DNA from: Micromonospora sp. CPCC 205371
GTDB lineage: Bacteria > Actinomycetota > Actinomycetes > Mycobacteriales > Micromonosporaceae
Direction of reading: 5' to 3'
DNA length: 48,212 bases
Assembly (NCBI RefSeq): GCF_026130045.1
Contig: NZ_JAIBNX010000031.1
Coordinates: 1 to 48,212 of the forward strand
The notes under the pieces are model-generated. The model did no database searches, had not been told where the DNA came from, and saw only the letters and a program-made list of their open reading frames with translations. Below, piece by piece: positions 32,670-39,855 of this stretch (position 1 is the stretch's first letter; each line of letters opens with the position of its first letter). Both the position numbers and the translations under genes were made by a program.

Positions 32670-33872
32670 ATGACTGATACTCAGCGTGTCGTGCACGCCT
32701 ACCCGTTCAGTCCACCCGACCGGTTCAAGCTCGATCCGTTCTACGCTGAGCTGCGCCGGCGCGAGCCACTCACCCGCGTGCGGATGCCGTACGGCGAAGA
32801 GGCTTGGCTCGCCACCCGCTACGCCGACGTGCGCACGGTGCTCGGCGACGCGCGGTTCAGCCGGGCCGCGAGCGCAGACCGCGACGAGCCCCGCATCTCC
32901 CCGCGCAAGCTCGAAGCCGGCCTCCTGCTGATGGATCCGCCCGAGCACACCCGGCTGCGCCGCCTCGTGGCTAAGGCATTCACCGCGCGCCGTGTCGAGC
33001 AGCTCCGCCCGCGCACCCATGAGGTCGCCAACGAGCTCGTCGACCGCATGATCACCGCCGGCCCGCCCGCCGACCTCGTGGAGCGTTTCGCCACACCGCT
33101 GCCCATCACGGTCATCTGCGAGCTGCTCGGCGTGCCCGTCGAAGACCAGGACCGGTTCCACGTCTGGTCCGAGGCGGTCGTCTCCACCACCTCGCTGTCC
33201 GTCGAGCAGATCGCCGGATACATCCAAAACCTCTTCGCGTACATGCGAGGCCTCATCGCGGAACGGCGCCGCGAACCCACCGAAGACCTCATCAGCGCGC
33301 TGGTGCGAGCTCGCGACGAAGATGACTCCCGGCTCACCGAAGACGAGCTGGTGCGGCTCCTCACCGGTCTGCTCGCGGCGGGGCACGAAACCACCGTCAC
33401 GCAGATTCCCAACTTCACGTACGTCCTGCTCACCAACCCCGACAAGCTCGCCGAGCTGCGCGCCGACCCCGATCTGGTGCCCGCCGCCGTCGAAGAGCTG
33501 ATGCGATACGTGCCGCTCGGTGTGGCGTCGTCGTTCGCCCGGTACGCCACCGAAGACGTCGAGCTGGGCGGCGTGCTGGTGCGCGCGGGCGAGCCGGTCA
33601 TCGGGTCGCTGTCGTCGGCCAACCGCGACGAAGAGGTGTTCCCCGACCCGGACTCGCTCGACTTTAGACGGTCGACCAACCCCCACATCGGCTTCGGCCA
33701 CGGCGCCCACCACTGCATCGGCGCGCAACTCGCGCGCATGGAGCTACAGGTGGCCATCGACGTGCTGGTGCGGCGCTTCCCCCAGTTGCGATTCGCCGTC
33801 CCCGAAAAGGAGTTGGAGTGGAAGAGCGGCATGCTCGTACGCGGCCTGAAGCGGATGCCGGTGGCGTGGTAA
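32670..33872 (+). CDS. Cytochrome P450 (bacterial CYP105/107-like)
   Basis: 400 residues. Heme loop FGHGAHHCIGAQLAR with the cysteine ligand near 349; I-helix LLAAGHETT (AGHETT about 237-242) for O2 activation; K-helix ExxR in EELMR; MDPPEHTRLRR in the B'-C region. All marks of a soluble class I bacterial P450 that needs a ferredoxin, supplied by the overlapping next gene. A GTG two codons upstream is also possible. Some Streptomyces conservons include a P450 gene; here it is about 2.4 kb downstream of cvnD, so association is possible but not proven. Substrate unknown. Confidence 0.95.
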   Translation: MTDTQRVVHAYPFSPPDRFKLDPFYAELRRREPLTRVRMPYGEEAWLATRYADVRTVLGDARFSRAASADRDEPRISPRKLEAGLLLMDPPEHTRLRRLVAKAFTARRVEQLRPRTHEVANELVDRMITAGPPADLVERFATPLPITVICELLGVPVEDQDRFHVWSEAVVSTTSLSVEQIAGYIQNLFAYMRGLIAERRREPTEDLISALVRARDEDDSRLTEDELVRLLTGLLAAGHETTVTQIPNFTYVLLTNPDKLAELRADPDLVPAAVEELMRYVPLGVASSFARYATEDVELGGVLVRAGEPVIGSLSSANRDEEVFPDPDSLDFRRSTNPHIGFGHGAHHCIGAQLARMELQVAIDVLVRRFPQLRFAVPEKELEWKSGMLVRGLKRMPVAW

Positions 33873-34093
33873 GCGACCATTGGCGGATCTCCGTCGACGG
33901 CGACACCTGCATCGGCGCGGGTATCTGCGCCGGCACCGCACCGGCGGCGTTCCGGCTCGTAAACGGCGTATCCACGCCGATACACGAAACCGTCGACGCC
34001 GACGACGCGGTGCGAGCGGCCGCTGAATCCTGCCCGGTCGAGGCGATCACGGTGCGAGACAGGAAAGGCGCCGTGATCGCCCCCGAGCCGTAG
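33866..34093 (+). CDS. [3Fe-4S] ferredoxin, P450 redox partner
   Basis: 75 residues from GTG 33866, overlapping the P450 stop by seven bases. Cysteines 15, 21 and 56 in DTCIGAGICAGTAP and ESCPVEAI form the CX5C...CP pattern of single [3Fe-4S] ferredoxins of actinobacterial P450 systems; the fourth ligand position is Ala/Gly, which explains the 3Fe cluster. Translational coupling to the P450 argues for electron delivery to it. No ferredoxin reductase is in the window. Confidence 0.93.
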   Translation: MVSDHWRISVDGDTCIGAGICAGTAPAAFRLVNGVSTPIHETVDADDAVRAAAESCPVEAITVRDRKGAVIAPEP

Positions 34094-34152
34094 GTCCCTT
34101 CCGAGTGAGTGGTTGCCATTCGCAGCAACCGCACATTTCAGGTAGGCGAGAG

Positions 34153-34179
34153 TTGCAAGGGTCCACGCCTTGCTACCTT
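34153..34179 (+). promoter_or_regulatory. Promoter with inverted repeat ahead of the HIT-methyltransferase cassette
   Basis: TTGCAA (34153-34158) and TACCTT (34174-34179) could be -35 and -10 with a 15-base spacer. Inside lies a perfect inverted repeat GCAAGG-GTCCACG-CCTTGC (34155-34173), placed to block the promoter when bound. TSS would be about 35 bases before the ATG at 34223. Confidence 0.45.
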
Positions 34180-34222
34180 GACCTCAGATGCGGTCAACGA
34201 CTATCCATCGGAGAGACGAGCC

Positions 34223-34921
34223 ATGCCTTCGGTGCTCCCCGGTGTTTCCACGCACGACTGTCTCTTCTGTCGTGTACATGATCTGCCCACACCGCGACTG
34301 GCCTGGCACGACCGTCCCTTGATCCGAAACGACGGCGTTGGTGTCGTGATCCCAGCAATCGGCGCCCTGGTGCCGGGCTATGTCCTCGTGTCGCCCGCGC
34401 TGCACAAGAGTTCCGTCCAAGAGTTGCCAGGTCACGTCGCGGAGCGGTTCATCGCATTCTTGATCGCTGTCATTGACGAGGTTGAGGCGATCTTCGGCCC
34501 TTCAACAGTCTTCGAGCATGGGTCGTGTCGATCGGAGGAGCGTCGCAGGTCAGCCTGCATCACCCATTGCCACATACACATCGTCCCTGGGACCTTCTCG
34601 TTTGACAGCCTAGGGCTCCCAGTACGCGCCTACCGGGAGATGTCAGACCTCCTGTCGGCGCCAACTGAGGAGAGAACCGATGGCTACCTGATGTATCGGG
34701 AGCCCGGTGGGCCGGTCTGCTATGCACCGGATGCCGGCGTCTCCCAGTACTTTCGACGCCAAATCGCACGGACCCTCGGTTGCGAAGAAGAGTGGGATTA
34801 CGCGCTCTTTCCGCATTGGCCCAATGTCCACGCGACACAGGCGGGCCTGTCGCGCTCGACACTAACTACGACCAACTCCTATCAGATAGCAGGCGTACCA
34901 AATGCGGCTGACCTCCACTAA
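34223..34921 (+). CDS. HIT-superfamily nucleotide hydrolase/transferase-like protein
   Basis: 232 residues from ATG 34223, GGAGAG eight bases upstream. CLFC at 13-16 gives a zinc knuckle as in Fhit/Hint/GalT relatives, VVIPAIGALVPGYVLVSP (41-58) is the HIT core strand pair, and ITHCHIHIVPG carries the histidine triad His115-x-His117-x-His119. FEHG (97-100) is also typical. HIT proteins bind nucleotides and cleave phosphoanhydride or phosphoramide bonds, or transfer nucleotidyl groups. The C-terminal 100 residues are family-specific and unrecognised. GC is lower than in flanking genes. It overlaps the methyltransferase gene by 20 bases, the first of a three-gene plus-strand cassette. Confidence 0.85.
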   Translation: MPSVLPGVSTHDCLFCRVHDLPTPRLAWHDRPLIRNDGVGVVIPAIGALVPGYVLVSPALHKSSVQELPGHVAERFIAFLIAVIDEVEAIFGPSTVFEHGSCRSEERRRSACITHCHIHIVPGTFSFDSLGLPVRAYREMSDLLSAPTEERTDGYLMYREPGGPVCYAPDAGVSQYFRRQIARTLGCEEEWDYALFPHWPNVHATQAGLSRSTLTTTNSYQIAGVPNAADLH

Positions 34922-35582
34922 GACTCCCGACCAGCTTGGCTTCTGGAACGAGTGGCATCGCGCTCGTGGCGCCACCGGCCAGGACCTCGTGCATCTGGAG
35001 TCCCGGAGTACCTTTTTGCGCGGACTCGAACCACTGGGAAAACGCCTGACGGTACTTGATCTCGGATGTGGCGAGGGGCACGACGTCGTCGCCCTGACCA
35101 GCGCGGGCCACCGAGTGTGCGGTATTGATTTCTCGCCGGTGGCCATCGCAAAAGCACAGCGAAGCATTCCATGGAGGCGGCGATTCTGGCCAGTGCGACC
35201 CCTACTACGCGTGGCCGATATCGCGCAACGACTTCCATTTACCGACGAGAAGTTCGATGGCGTTTTCTCGCATCTTGCACTTCACTATTTTCAGGATCAG
35301 GTGACGCGTTCCGTCTTCCAGGAGATCGCCCGAGTGACACGCCCCGGAGGCATACTGGTCTTCACCGTCAAATCGACGGCCGATCCATACTTCCGAGTAG
35401 GCGATCAACTCGACGACCGTGTGTTCTGCCGAAAAGGACATGTTCGGCATTTCTTTACGGCCGAATACATCGAGACTCTACTCGACGGTTGGAAGATCGA
35501 CGACATCCAGCCGCGCGAGGGCCACTACGCAAGCCCCGAGAAGAGCGCCTTTCTGATAGCTAGGGCCCACCGACCGGGCTGA
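34902..35582 (+). CDS. Class I SAM-dependent methyltransferase
   Basis: 226 residues. Motif I VLDLGCGEGHDV (51-62), motif II ICGID-like VCGIDFSPVAIAKAQ, post-motif II RVADIAQRLPFTDEKFDGVFSHLALHY (DIAQRLPFTDEKFDGVFS is the Methyltransf_11 signature) and motif III VTRPGGILVFTVKS. Small-molecule O-, N- or C-methyltransferases of this type are common; the substrate is unknown. Its start lies inside the HIT gene, so both are co-translated. Codon use and about 53-60% GC in several lines differ from the roughly 70% of the neighbourhood, which suggests horizontal acquisition of the cassette. Confidence 0.9.
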   Translation: MRLTSTKTPDQLGFWNEWHRARGATGQDLVHLESRSTFLRGLEPLGKRLTVLDLGCGEGHDVVALTSAGHRVCGIDFSPVAIAKAQRSIPWRRRFWPVRPLLRVADIAQRLPFTDEKFDGVFSHLALHYFQDQVTRSVFQEIARVTRPGGILVFTVKSTADPYFRVGDQLDDRVFCRKGHVRHFFTAEYIETLLDGWKIDDIQPREGHYASPEKSAFLIARAHRPG

Positions 35583-35607
35583 TCGTAGGCAACGACGGGG
35601 AGGACCG

Positions 35608-36912
35608 TTGGAGCGGATCGATCTCAAGAACGTCGACGACTGCGTGGATCGTGCTCTCAACCTGCTCCGCCGCACCTACCGAAGCACCAGCCAGGATGTA
35701 GGTGGTTGGTACCACAACCTCGACAGCGCGGCACCGGGGCCCTCCGCAACGAGCGTGGGAATGGCCAGCTTTCTACTCCATGGCCGTCCTTTTGACCAGA
35801 TCAATCACTGTCTCGCGTTTCTTCGAGAGCGCCAGATCCAATCCGCTGACTCGCTGATCGACGGCGGATGGGCTGTCAACACGAGCTTCGGGCAGCCAGT
35901 CTCTGAAGCCACCGCCTTGGTCGCGCGGCTGCTCTCGGTAACCCATACCTCCTTGACGCCCGTTGGTCCGGACGCTGGCCGGGCGTACAGGTGGCTCATC
36001 AACAACCAGAACGACGATGGGGGTTGGGGATCTTTCAAGGGTCAGGAGTCGCGCGTCTGGTTGACCGCCATGGTCATCCGGGCGCTGGCCGAGCTCGATC
36101 CTTATTGCCTGGCTCTGCGCCGCGGAACCGAGTGGTTGACCAAGCATCGAGACCCTGAGTCGCGAGCATGGGGTGAACGGCCCTCGCAGCCGCCTACCGT
36201 CACTCACACGGCGTACGTAGTGACCGCACTCGTCGATAGCCGGCTCGGGCTGCGCGAGCAGGCGACGGCGGAGGCGATCACCGCTGGTTTCGACTGGCTG
36301 CACGCCAATCTCGATCCGAGGGCCCTCCACGACGACCGGGCTCGGACGGAGAGTTACAACGTCACCAAGGAGACTTCCGACGGCGTGATACTCACCTGGC
36401 AGACTACCGTTTGGCATCACGCCCTTCCCTTCGCGCTCGGCGCACTCGTTCGCCAGCCACAGGGACGCGACATCGAGCGGATCTGCCGCGCGGTACAGAC
36501 GGTGGTCGACACGCAGTTGCCGGACGGCCGGTGGCCGAGCGCGGACAGTGCCGCCGCCCTTTCGGTATGGACAATATGGCCGTTTCTCGAGGCGCTATCG
36601 GATGTCAGGTCTCGACTCTGGAGCGACGCTGGCTACTCAGTGCTCGCGCTCACCGACGATGCCTTGGTGCTGCGCCAGGCAGGTCAGCGGCGGTCCCTCG
36701 GCTGGCTGTTCTGGCGAGTGTTCCGCGCGGGATCGCAGCGCTGGCTTGCCAAGCGATGGGCCACCGCGATCCTACTCCTCATGATCGTCATCGGTGGACT
36801 GCTGGTTCTTCTGGACCGGCTGGGTTGGCAGGAGTTCGCTCTCGGCCTCCTCTTCCCAGTCGCATTGGTCGTTGTTCAGGTGGCCATGTCCCGAAGCTTC
36901 CCGGGTGAGTGA
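35608..36912 (+). CDS. Terpenoid-cyclase/prenyltransferase-like alpha-toroid protein with two C-terminal membrane helices
   Basis: 434 residues from TTG 35608, with GGGGAGG four bases upstream. At least four QW-type repeats: SQDVGGW (28-34), SLIDGGW (82-88), NQNDDGGWGSF (133-143) and QLPDGRW (303-309), spaced as in squalene/hopene cyclases and prenyltransferase beta subunits. I see neither the DXDD acid of class II cyclases nor a DDXXD or zinc site, so catalysis is doubtful; the toroid may bind a lipid or peptide. Two hydrophobic helices (386-402, 409-426) anchor the C-terminus in the membrane with the toroid in the cytoplasm. Starts 25 bases after the methyltransferase. Its 3' end overlaps the convergent NDT-like gene by 37 bases. 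Confidence 0.83.
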   Translation: MERIDLKNVDDCVDRALNLLRRTYRSTSQDVGGWYHNLDSAAPGPSATSVGMASFLLHGRPFDQINHCLAFLRERQIQSADSLIDGGWAVNTSFGQPVSEATALVARLLSVTHTSLTPVGPDAGRAYRWLINNQNDDGGWGSFKGQESRVWLTAMVIRALAELDPYCLALRRGTEWLTKHRDPESRAWGERPSQPPTVTHTAYVVTALVDSRLGLREQATAEAITAGFDWLHANLDPRALHDDRARTESYNVTKETSDGVILTWQTTVWHHALPFALGALVRQPQGRDIERICRAVQTVVDTQLPDGRWPSADSAAALSVWTIWPFLEALSDVRSRLWSDAGYSVLALTDDALVLRQAGQRRSLGWLFWRVFRAGSQRWLAKRWATAILLLMIVIGGLLVLLDRLGWQEFALGLLFPVALVVVQVAMSRSFPGE

Positions 36913-37364
36913 GCGACGACAGCAGTGAGGACGTCGAGGGCCTCCACACGTTCGCGAACCACGGCGGTCGCGTGATAGCGCAGCCAAACTCGTCGTTCCA
37001 ACCCAGTATCACCGACCCAGACCACGGCCGGAATTCGCCACGTGTGGGCGTATGTCAGCTCGCAGACACAACCGACGTAGATCCTGTTGGCAAGCGACAT
37101 GTCGATCAGCAACGCGTCCGAGCGGCGAAGGATGTTCAAATCGGCCCGCACCAAGTGCGCGACGTTGGCGTCAAAGTCGTCGTCGGGCGGCAAGGCCGCG
37201 GCAGCGACCGGATCGACCATGTCCAGCCCACGTATGGCTAGGGCGGCTGCCATCTCCTGGCCTCCGGCAACGACGACGCTTCGATCGAGGTCGTCCACTG
37301 CTCTTGCGAAATAGATGATGGGTCGCGGGCGGTTCGACGCATGAAGAGGCGGTTGGACGATCAC
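36876..37364 (-). CDS. Nucleoside 2-deoxyribosyltransferase-like enzyme
   Basis: 162 residues. RPIIYFARAVDD (14-25) is the first strand and loop of the family, RADLNILRRSDALLIDMS (73-90) the middle strand with conserved Asp, and YVGCVCELTYAHTWRIPAVVW (split: YVGCVCELTYA, RIPAVVWVG) contains Glu102 at the position of the catalytic nucleophile in nucleoside deoxyribosyltransferases and related nucleotide N-glycosidases. Likely cleaves the N-glycosidic bond of a (deoxy)nucleoside or nucleotide, or transfers the base. GTG 37364 overlaps the TGA of a small upstream gene (GTGA), which fixes the start. It faces the HIT-methyltransferase-toroid genes and overlaps the last by 37 bases. Confidence 0.8.
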   Translation of the reverse strand: MIVQPPLHASNRPRPIIYFARAVDDLDRSVVVAGGQEMAAALAIRGLDMVDPVAAAALPPDDDFDANVAHLVRADLNILRRSDALLIDMSLANRIYVGCVCELTYAHTWRIPAVVWVGDTGLERRVWLRYHATAVVRERVEALDVLTAVVAHSPGKLRDMAT

Positions 37365-37534
37365 AACGACGGGCCTCCGGCATCATGATCGCCAGAACGC
37401 GGCATCGGAACGCAGGCCCGCGCCGGCCGGATGGGCACGACCCCACGTCGCCACAACTCCATCGCTAGCTGCGGGCCGAATCTCTCGATCGCCCAGGCCG
37501 ATGGTCCGGCAACGGTGTCGACACTCACCGACAT
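37361..37534 (-). CDS. Small protein (57 aa) translationally coupled to the NDT-like gene
   Basis: Frame from ATG 37534 (GTG 37537 or 37540 also possible) to TGA 37361-37363, which overlaps the GTG of the next gene. The product begins MSVSVDTVAGPSAWAIERF and continues GPQLAMELWRRGVVPIRPA; composition and G/C at third positions look coding, while the competing frame shifted by one does not. One amphipathic helix (AWAIERFGPQLAMELWRRG) is predicted by eye, then a Pro/Gly tail. Function unknown; coupling suggests a partner or leader of the NDT-like enzyme. Its start abuts the stop of the secreted-protein gene. Confidence 0.55.
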   Translation of the reverse strand: MSVSVDTVAGPSAWAIERFGPQLAMELWRRGVVPIRPARACVPMPRSGDHDAGGPSL

Positions 37535-37539
37535 CACCA

Positions 37540-38244
37540 CTATCCGCAGTCGAGTCGTAGCGGAGCGTCATTCATCATGGCAGAACTGCGGCCTTTGGAG
37601 AAGTTCGGGCCTCCCGGCACGAGTGGAGGCCCGGAGCCCGATGTCTCTCCGGGGCGCGCCTTGGGGGCCCCGCGCATCGTGAACTTGCCGGGCTCGCGCA
37701 CCTGCTCGAACGCGGCGTTGTTGAGCAGCACGCAGCTGCCGGAGGGCCCGGTCACCTCGACGACGACCGAGCGGTTGTTGTCCACATTGGTCACCCGCAG
37801 GCGCGTGCCGGCCGGGAACTGGTTGCTGGACGCGGCCGGCGCGCCCGCCTCACCGGAAAGGGTGACACTGGACCCGTTGCAGACCCGCTCGCCGTTGCCG
37901 GCTGGGGCCGCAGGGGTCGTCTCCGGTGCTTGCGGCTGCGCCGGGGCCGGTGCCGCTGGGTTGTCGGCGGCCACGTTGGCGGTACAGCCTGCGGTCGCTC
38001 GGCGTTGTTGGATGAGGTCGACGACGGCCTGGCGGTTGGCGATTCTCGCGGCAGACAGAGCGTCCGGGTTGCGCTGCTGGTCGGCGATGAAGTTGAGGTT
38101 GTTGCGCAGCGCGGTATCCAGCCCGGCGCACGACTCGCCCGCTTGGCCCATGCCGGTGCCGACCGCCAGCGCTCCACCCAGTACGACGGCCGACCCGGCG
38201 AGCAGGGCGATCCGGCGTCGACTCCAAGCAACCCGTCGCATCAT
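37540..38244 (-). CDS. Secreted protein with RlpA/double-psi-barrel-like domain and unusual C-terminal tail
   Basis: 234 residues from ATG 38244 (AAAGG about ten bases upstream). Residues 1-35 form a twin-basic-start signal sequence (RRVAWSRRRIALLAGSAVVLGG). A helical segment with two cysteines (SCAGLDTALRNNLNFIADQQ to TAGCT), a Pro/Ala linker, and a beta domain (VCNGSSVTLSGEAGAPAAS, FPAGTRLRVTNVDNNRSVVV, SGSCVLLNNAAFEQVREPGKF) resembling the double-psi barrel of RlpA-like proteins. After REPGKF the last 46 residues are Gly/Pro/Arg-rich, contain a 9-bp DNA hairpin and look unlike the barrel's usual ending, suggesting the natural 3' end was replaced. Confidence 0.72.
   Translation of the reverse strand: MMRRVAWSRRRIALLAGSAVVLGGALAVGTGMGQAGESCAGLDTALRNNLNFIADQQRNPDALSAARIANRQAVVDLIQQRRATAGCTANVAADNPAAPAPAQPQAPETTPAAPAGNGERVCNGSSVTLSGEAGAPAASSNQFPAGTRLRVTNVDNNRSVVVEVTGPSGSCVLLNNAAFEQVREPGKFTMRGAPKARPGETSGSGPPLVPGGPNFSKGRSSAMMNDAPLRLDCG
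37606..37633. repeat. 9-bp inverted repeat in the 3' end of the secreted-protein gene
   Basis: CGGGCCTCC (37606-37614) and GGAGGCCCG (37625-37633) around ten bases. The left arm plus GGCA recurs as CGGGCCTCCGGCA at 37370-37382, just before the NDT-like start. Could be a terminator swallowed by the reading frame or a recombination scar. Confidence 0.5.
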
Positions 38245-38301
38245 CGTTAACAAACCTTTCTGTCGATGTGCGTGGTGGTACGGGTCACCCGTCCGAGCAG
38301 T

Positions 38302-39093
38302 TCAACGGGAGCGTTTCCACTCTCTCCCGGCCACGACCGTGGCGTTCAGGTCCTGGTCACTGGCGACCTCCGGCGCGAGCCCGGCACGCGCGAACGCCTC
38401 AAAAGCGTGCGGCGCCTGGCCTTCGCTGGTCTCGACGAGCAGGTGGCCGCCCGGGGCCAGCCACTGCCCGGCGGCCGTGGCCACCCGCCGCAACACGTCC
38501 AGTCCGTCAGGGCCGCCGTCCAGCGCCACCCGCGGCTCGTGTACCCGGGCCTCGGGCGGCAGCAGCGCCACCGCCTCGGTCGGCACGTAGGGCACGTTGG
38601 CGACCAGGATGTCGACCCGACCGCGCAGGTCGGCGGGGAGCGGCGCGAAGAGGTCACCTTCGTATACGCGGCCGCCCACCGGGGCGAGGTTGCGGCGCGC
38701 GCACCGCACCGCGGCCGGCTCGACGTCCACGGCGTACAACTCGATGCCACCGCCGCGAGCGGCGGCTACGGCGGCGCCCAGCGCGCCAGAGCCGCAGCAC
38801 ATGTCGACCACGACCGCCGGAGACGGACACCGGGCGATCGCCTGAGCGGCGAGAAACTCGGTGCGTCGACGCGGCACGAATACCCCAGGTTCGAGGGCTA
38901 TCCGAAGGCCGTGGAACTCCACCCAGCCGAGTACGTGTTCGAGCGGCTGGCCAGCGACCCTCCGCTCGACCATGACTGCGAGATCGGCCGGAGTGGTGGC
39001 CGTGGAAATGAGCAGGTGTGCCTCGTCTTCTGCGAAGACACAGCCGGCGGCGCGGAGCTGCGCGACGATGGCGGATTGGTGCGAAGCTGACAA
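38302..39093 (-). CDS. PrmC/HemK-like protein glutamine N5-methyltransferase (NVPY variant)
   Basis: 263 residues. SAM motif VVVDMCCGSGALGAAVA (DMCCGSGALG 97-106) and the catalytic tetrapeptide region DILVANVPYVPTEA: the usual NPPY of glutamine/adenine methyltransferases reads NVPY (166-169). HEPRVALDGGPDGLDVLRR (185-203) is the conserved release-factor-methyltransferase block. The N-terminal helical domain is present though short (GQPLEHVLGWVEFHGLRI). TTG 39093 has GGAAGG six bases upstream. It likely methylates the GGQ glutamine of a release factor or another protein; the genuine prmC usually sits beside prfA, which is not here, so this is probably the second actinobacterial paralogue. Confidence 0.85.
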   Translation of the reverse strand: MSASHQSAIVAQLRAAGCVFAEDEAHLLISTATTPADLAVMVERRVAGQPLEHVLGWVEFHGLRIALEPGVFVPRRRTEFLAAQAIARCPSPAVVVDMCCGSGALGAAVAAARGGGIELYAVDVEPAAVRCARRNLAPVGGRVYEGDLFAPLPADLRGRVDILVANVPYVPTEAVALLPPEARVHEPRVALDGGPDGLDVLRRVATAAGQWLAPGGHLLVETSEGQAPHAFEAFARAGLAPEVASDQDLNATVVAGREWKRSR

Positions 39094-39157
39094 GGAAAGC
39101 CTTCCGGAGCGCCTATGGGCACTCCCGGCGTCACCTCGCTGCGAAGGACCGCCCGAT

Positions 39158-39203
39158 GGTGAGGTGGGAGCACCCGGCCTGTGCTGGCGAAATGGGTCTC
39201 ACC
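39158..39203 (-). other. Nested stem-loops between the membrane-protein gene and the PrmC-like gene
   Basis: Outer arms GGTGAG (39158-39163) and CTCACC (39198-39203), inner arms AGCAC (39169-39173) and GTGCT (39181-39185). It lies in the 156-base gap on the minus strand, 65 bases before the TTG start. It may be a terminator without a T-run or a leader structure; it matches no riboswitch I know. Confidence 0.3.
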
Positions 39204-39249
39204 TCCTCGACGCTGGCGGGGTCGCGCCCCATTCTGCCACGCGCCCGTG

Positions 39250-39840
39250 TCAGCGGTGGTTGCTCGGCCATGGATCCGGCAGGTGGCCCGTCTCCCAGCG
39301 GGGATCTGGCCCGCCGGCGTACTGGGGCTGCTGGTCGAGTAGCCCTTCGGCGCCCAGTGGACGGTTTTCCGGCAACGCGAGCGAAGCGGGCTCGGGCGTC
39401 GCATCCTCGTCACGCACCGGCCAGCGCCGCCACCGGCTGACGCTGACGATCGCCACGAGCAGCAGGGCACCCAGCACCATCGCCATACCGGTGCGCAGTG
39501 GCGTGGTCGGGTCCGCGTCGCGGCCAGCGACAGAAACGTTGTTTGGCAACAGGTCCATGACCTTGTCGGGTTGGACCAACAGCGCGAGATAGCTGGCCGA
39601 GTAGAAGAGGCCAGTCACCGTGGCGCCGAGCGGGGAGAACCGGAGGGTGGCGAGCAGGCCGAGCAGCAGCCCTGCGGCGGCGAGGCACGCCACGGGCCGC
39701 ACGAAGTCACCGGTGTCGAAGGAGCCGGCACTGTCCTCGTTGACGAACGCCTGGATCGACCTGTCCTGCCCGTACGCCAGCAGCAGCCACGTGAGCGGCG
39801 CGATGACAGCGGCGGCGATCAGGGTCCAGAAATGTCGCAT
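39250..39840 (-). CDS. Conserved polytopic membrane protein of unknown function
   Basis: 196 residues with four hydrophobic segments: about 5-23, 47-67, 72-92 and 115-135 (TGMAMVLGALLLVAIVSVS), then a basic RWRRW and a 55-residue Pro/Asp-rich cytoplasmic tail. The first loop (GQDRSIQAFVNEDSAGSFDTGD) is extracytoplasmic. No family motif recognised. It follows the Ser/Thr kinase gene by 15 bases on the same strand; the tail, with Ser/Thr and Pro, could be a kinase target (speculation). Confidence 0.8.
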   Translation of the reverse strand: MRHFWTLIAAAVIAPLTWLLLAYGQDRSIQAFVNEDSAGSFDTGDFVRPVACLAAAGLLLGLLATLRFSPLGATVTGLFYSASYLALLVQPDKVMDLLPNNVSVAGRDADPTTPLRTGMAMVLGALLLVAIVSVSRWRRWPVRDEDATPEPASLALPENRPLGAEGLLDQQPQYAGGPDPRWETGHLPDPWPSNHR

Positions 39841-39855
39841 GAGTCCTCGTTCTCC

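Noticed and set aside
37383-37571. A 62-codon minus-strand frame upstream of the NDT-like gene
   Set aside because: It overlaps a better frame (37534-37361) that has coding-type third positions and GTGA coupling to the next gene; this one has neither.
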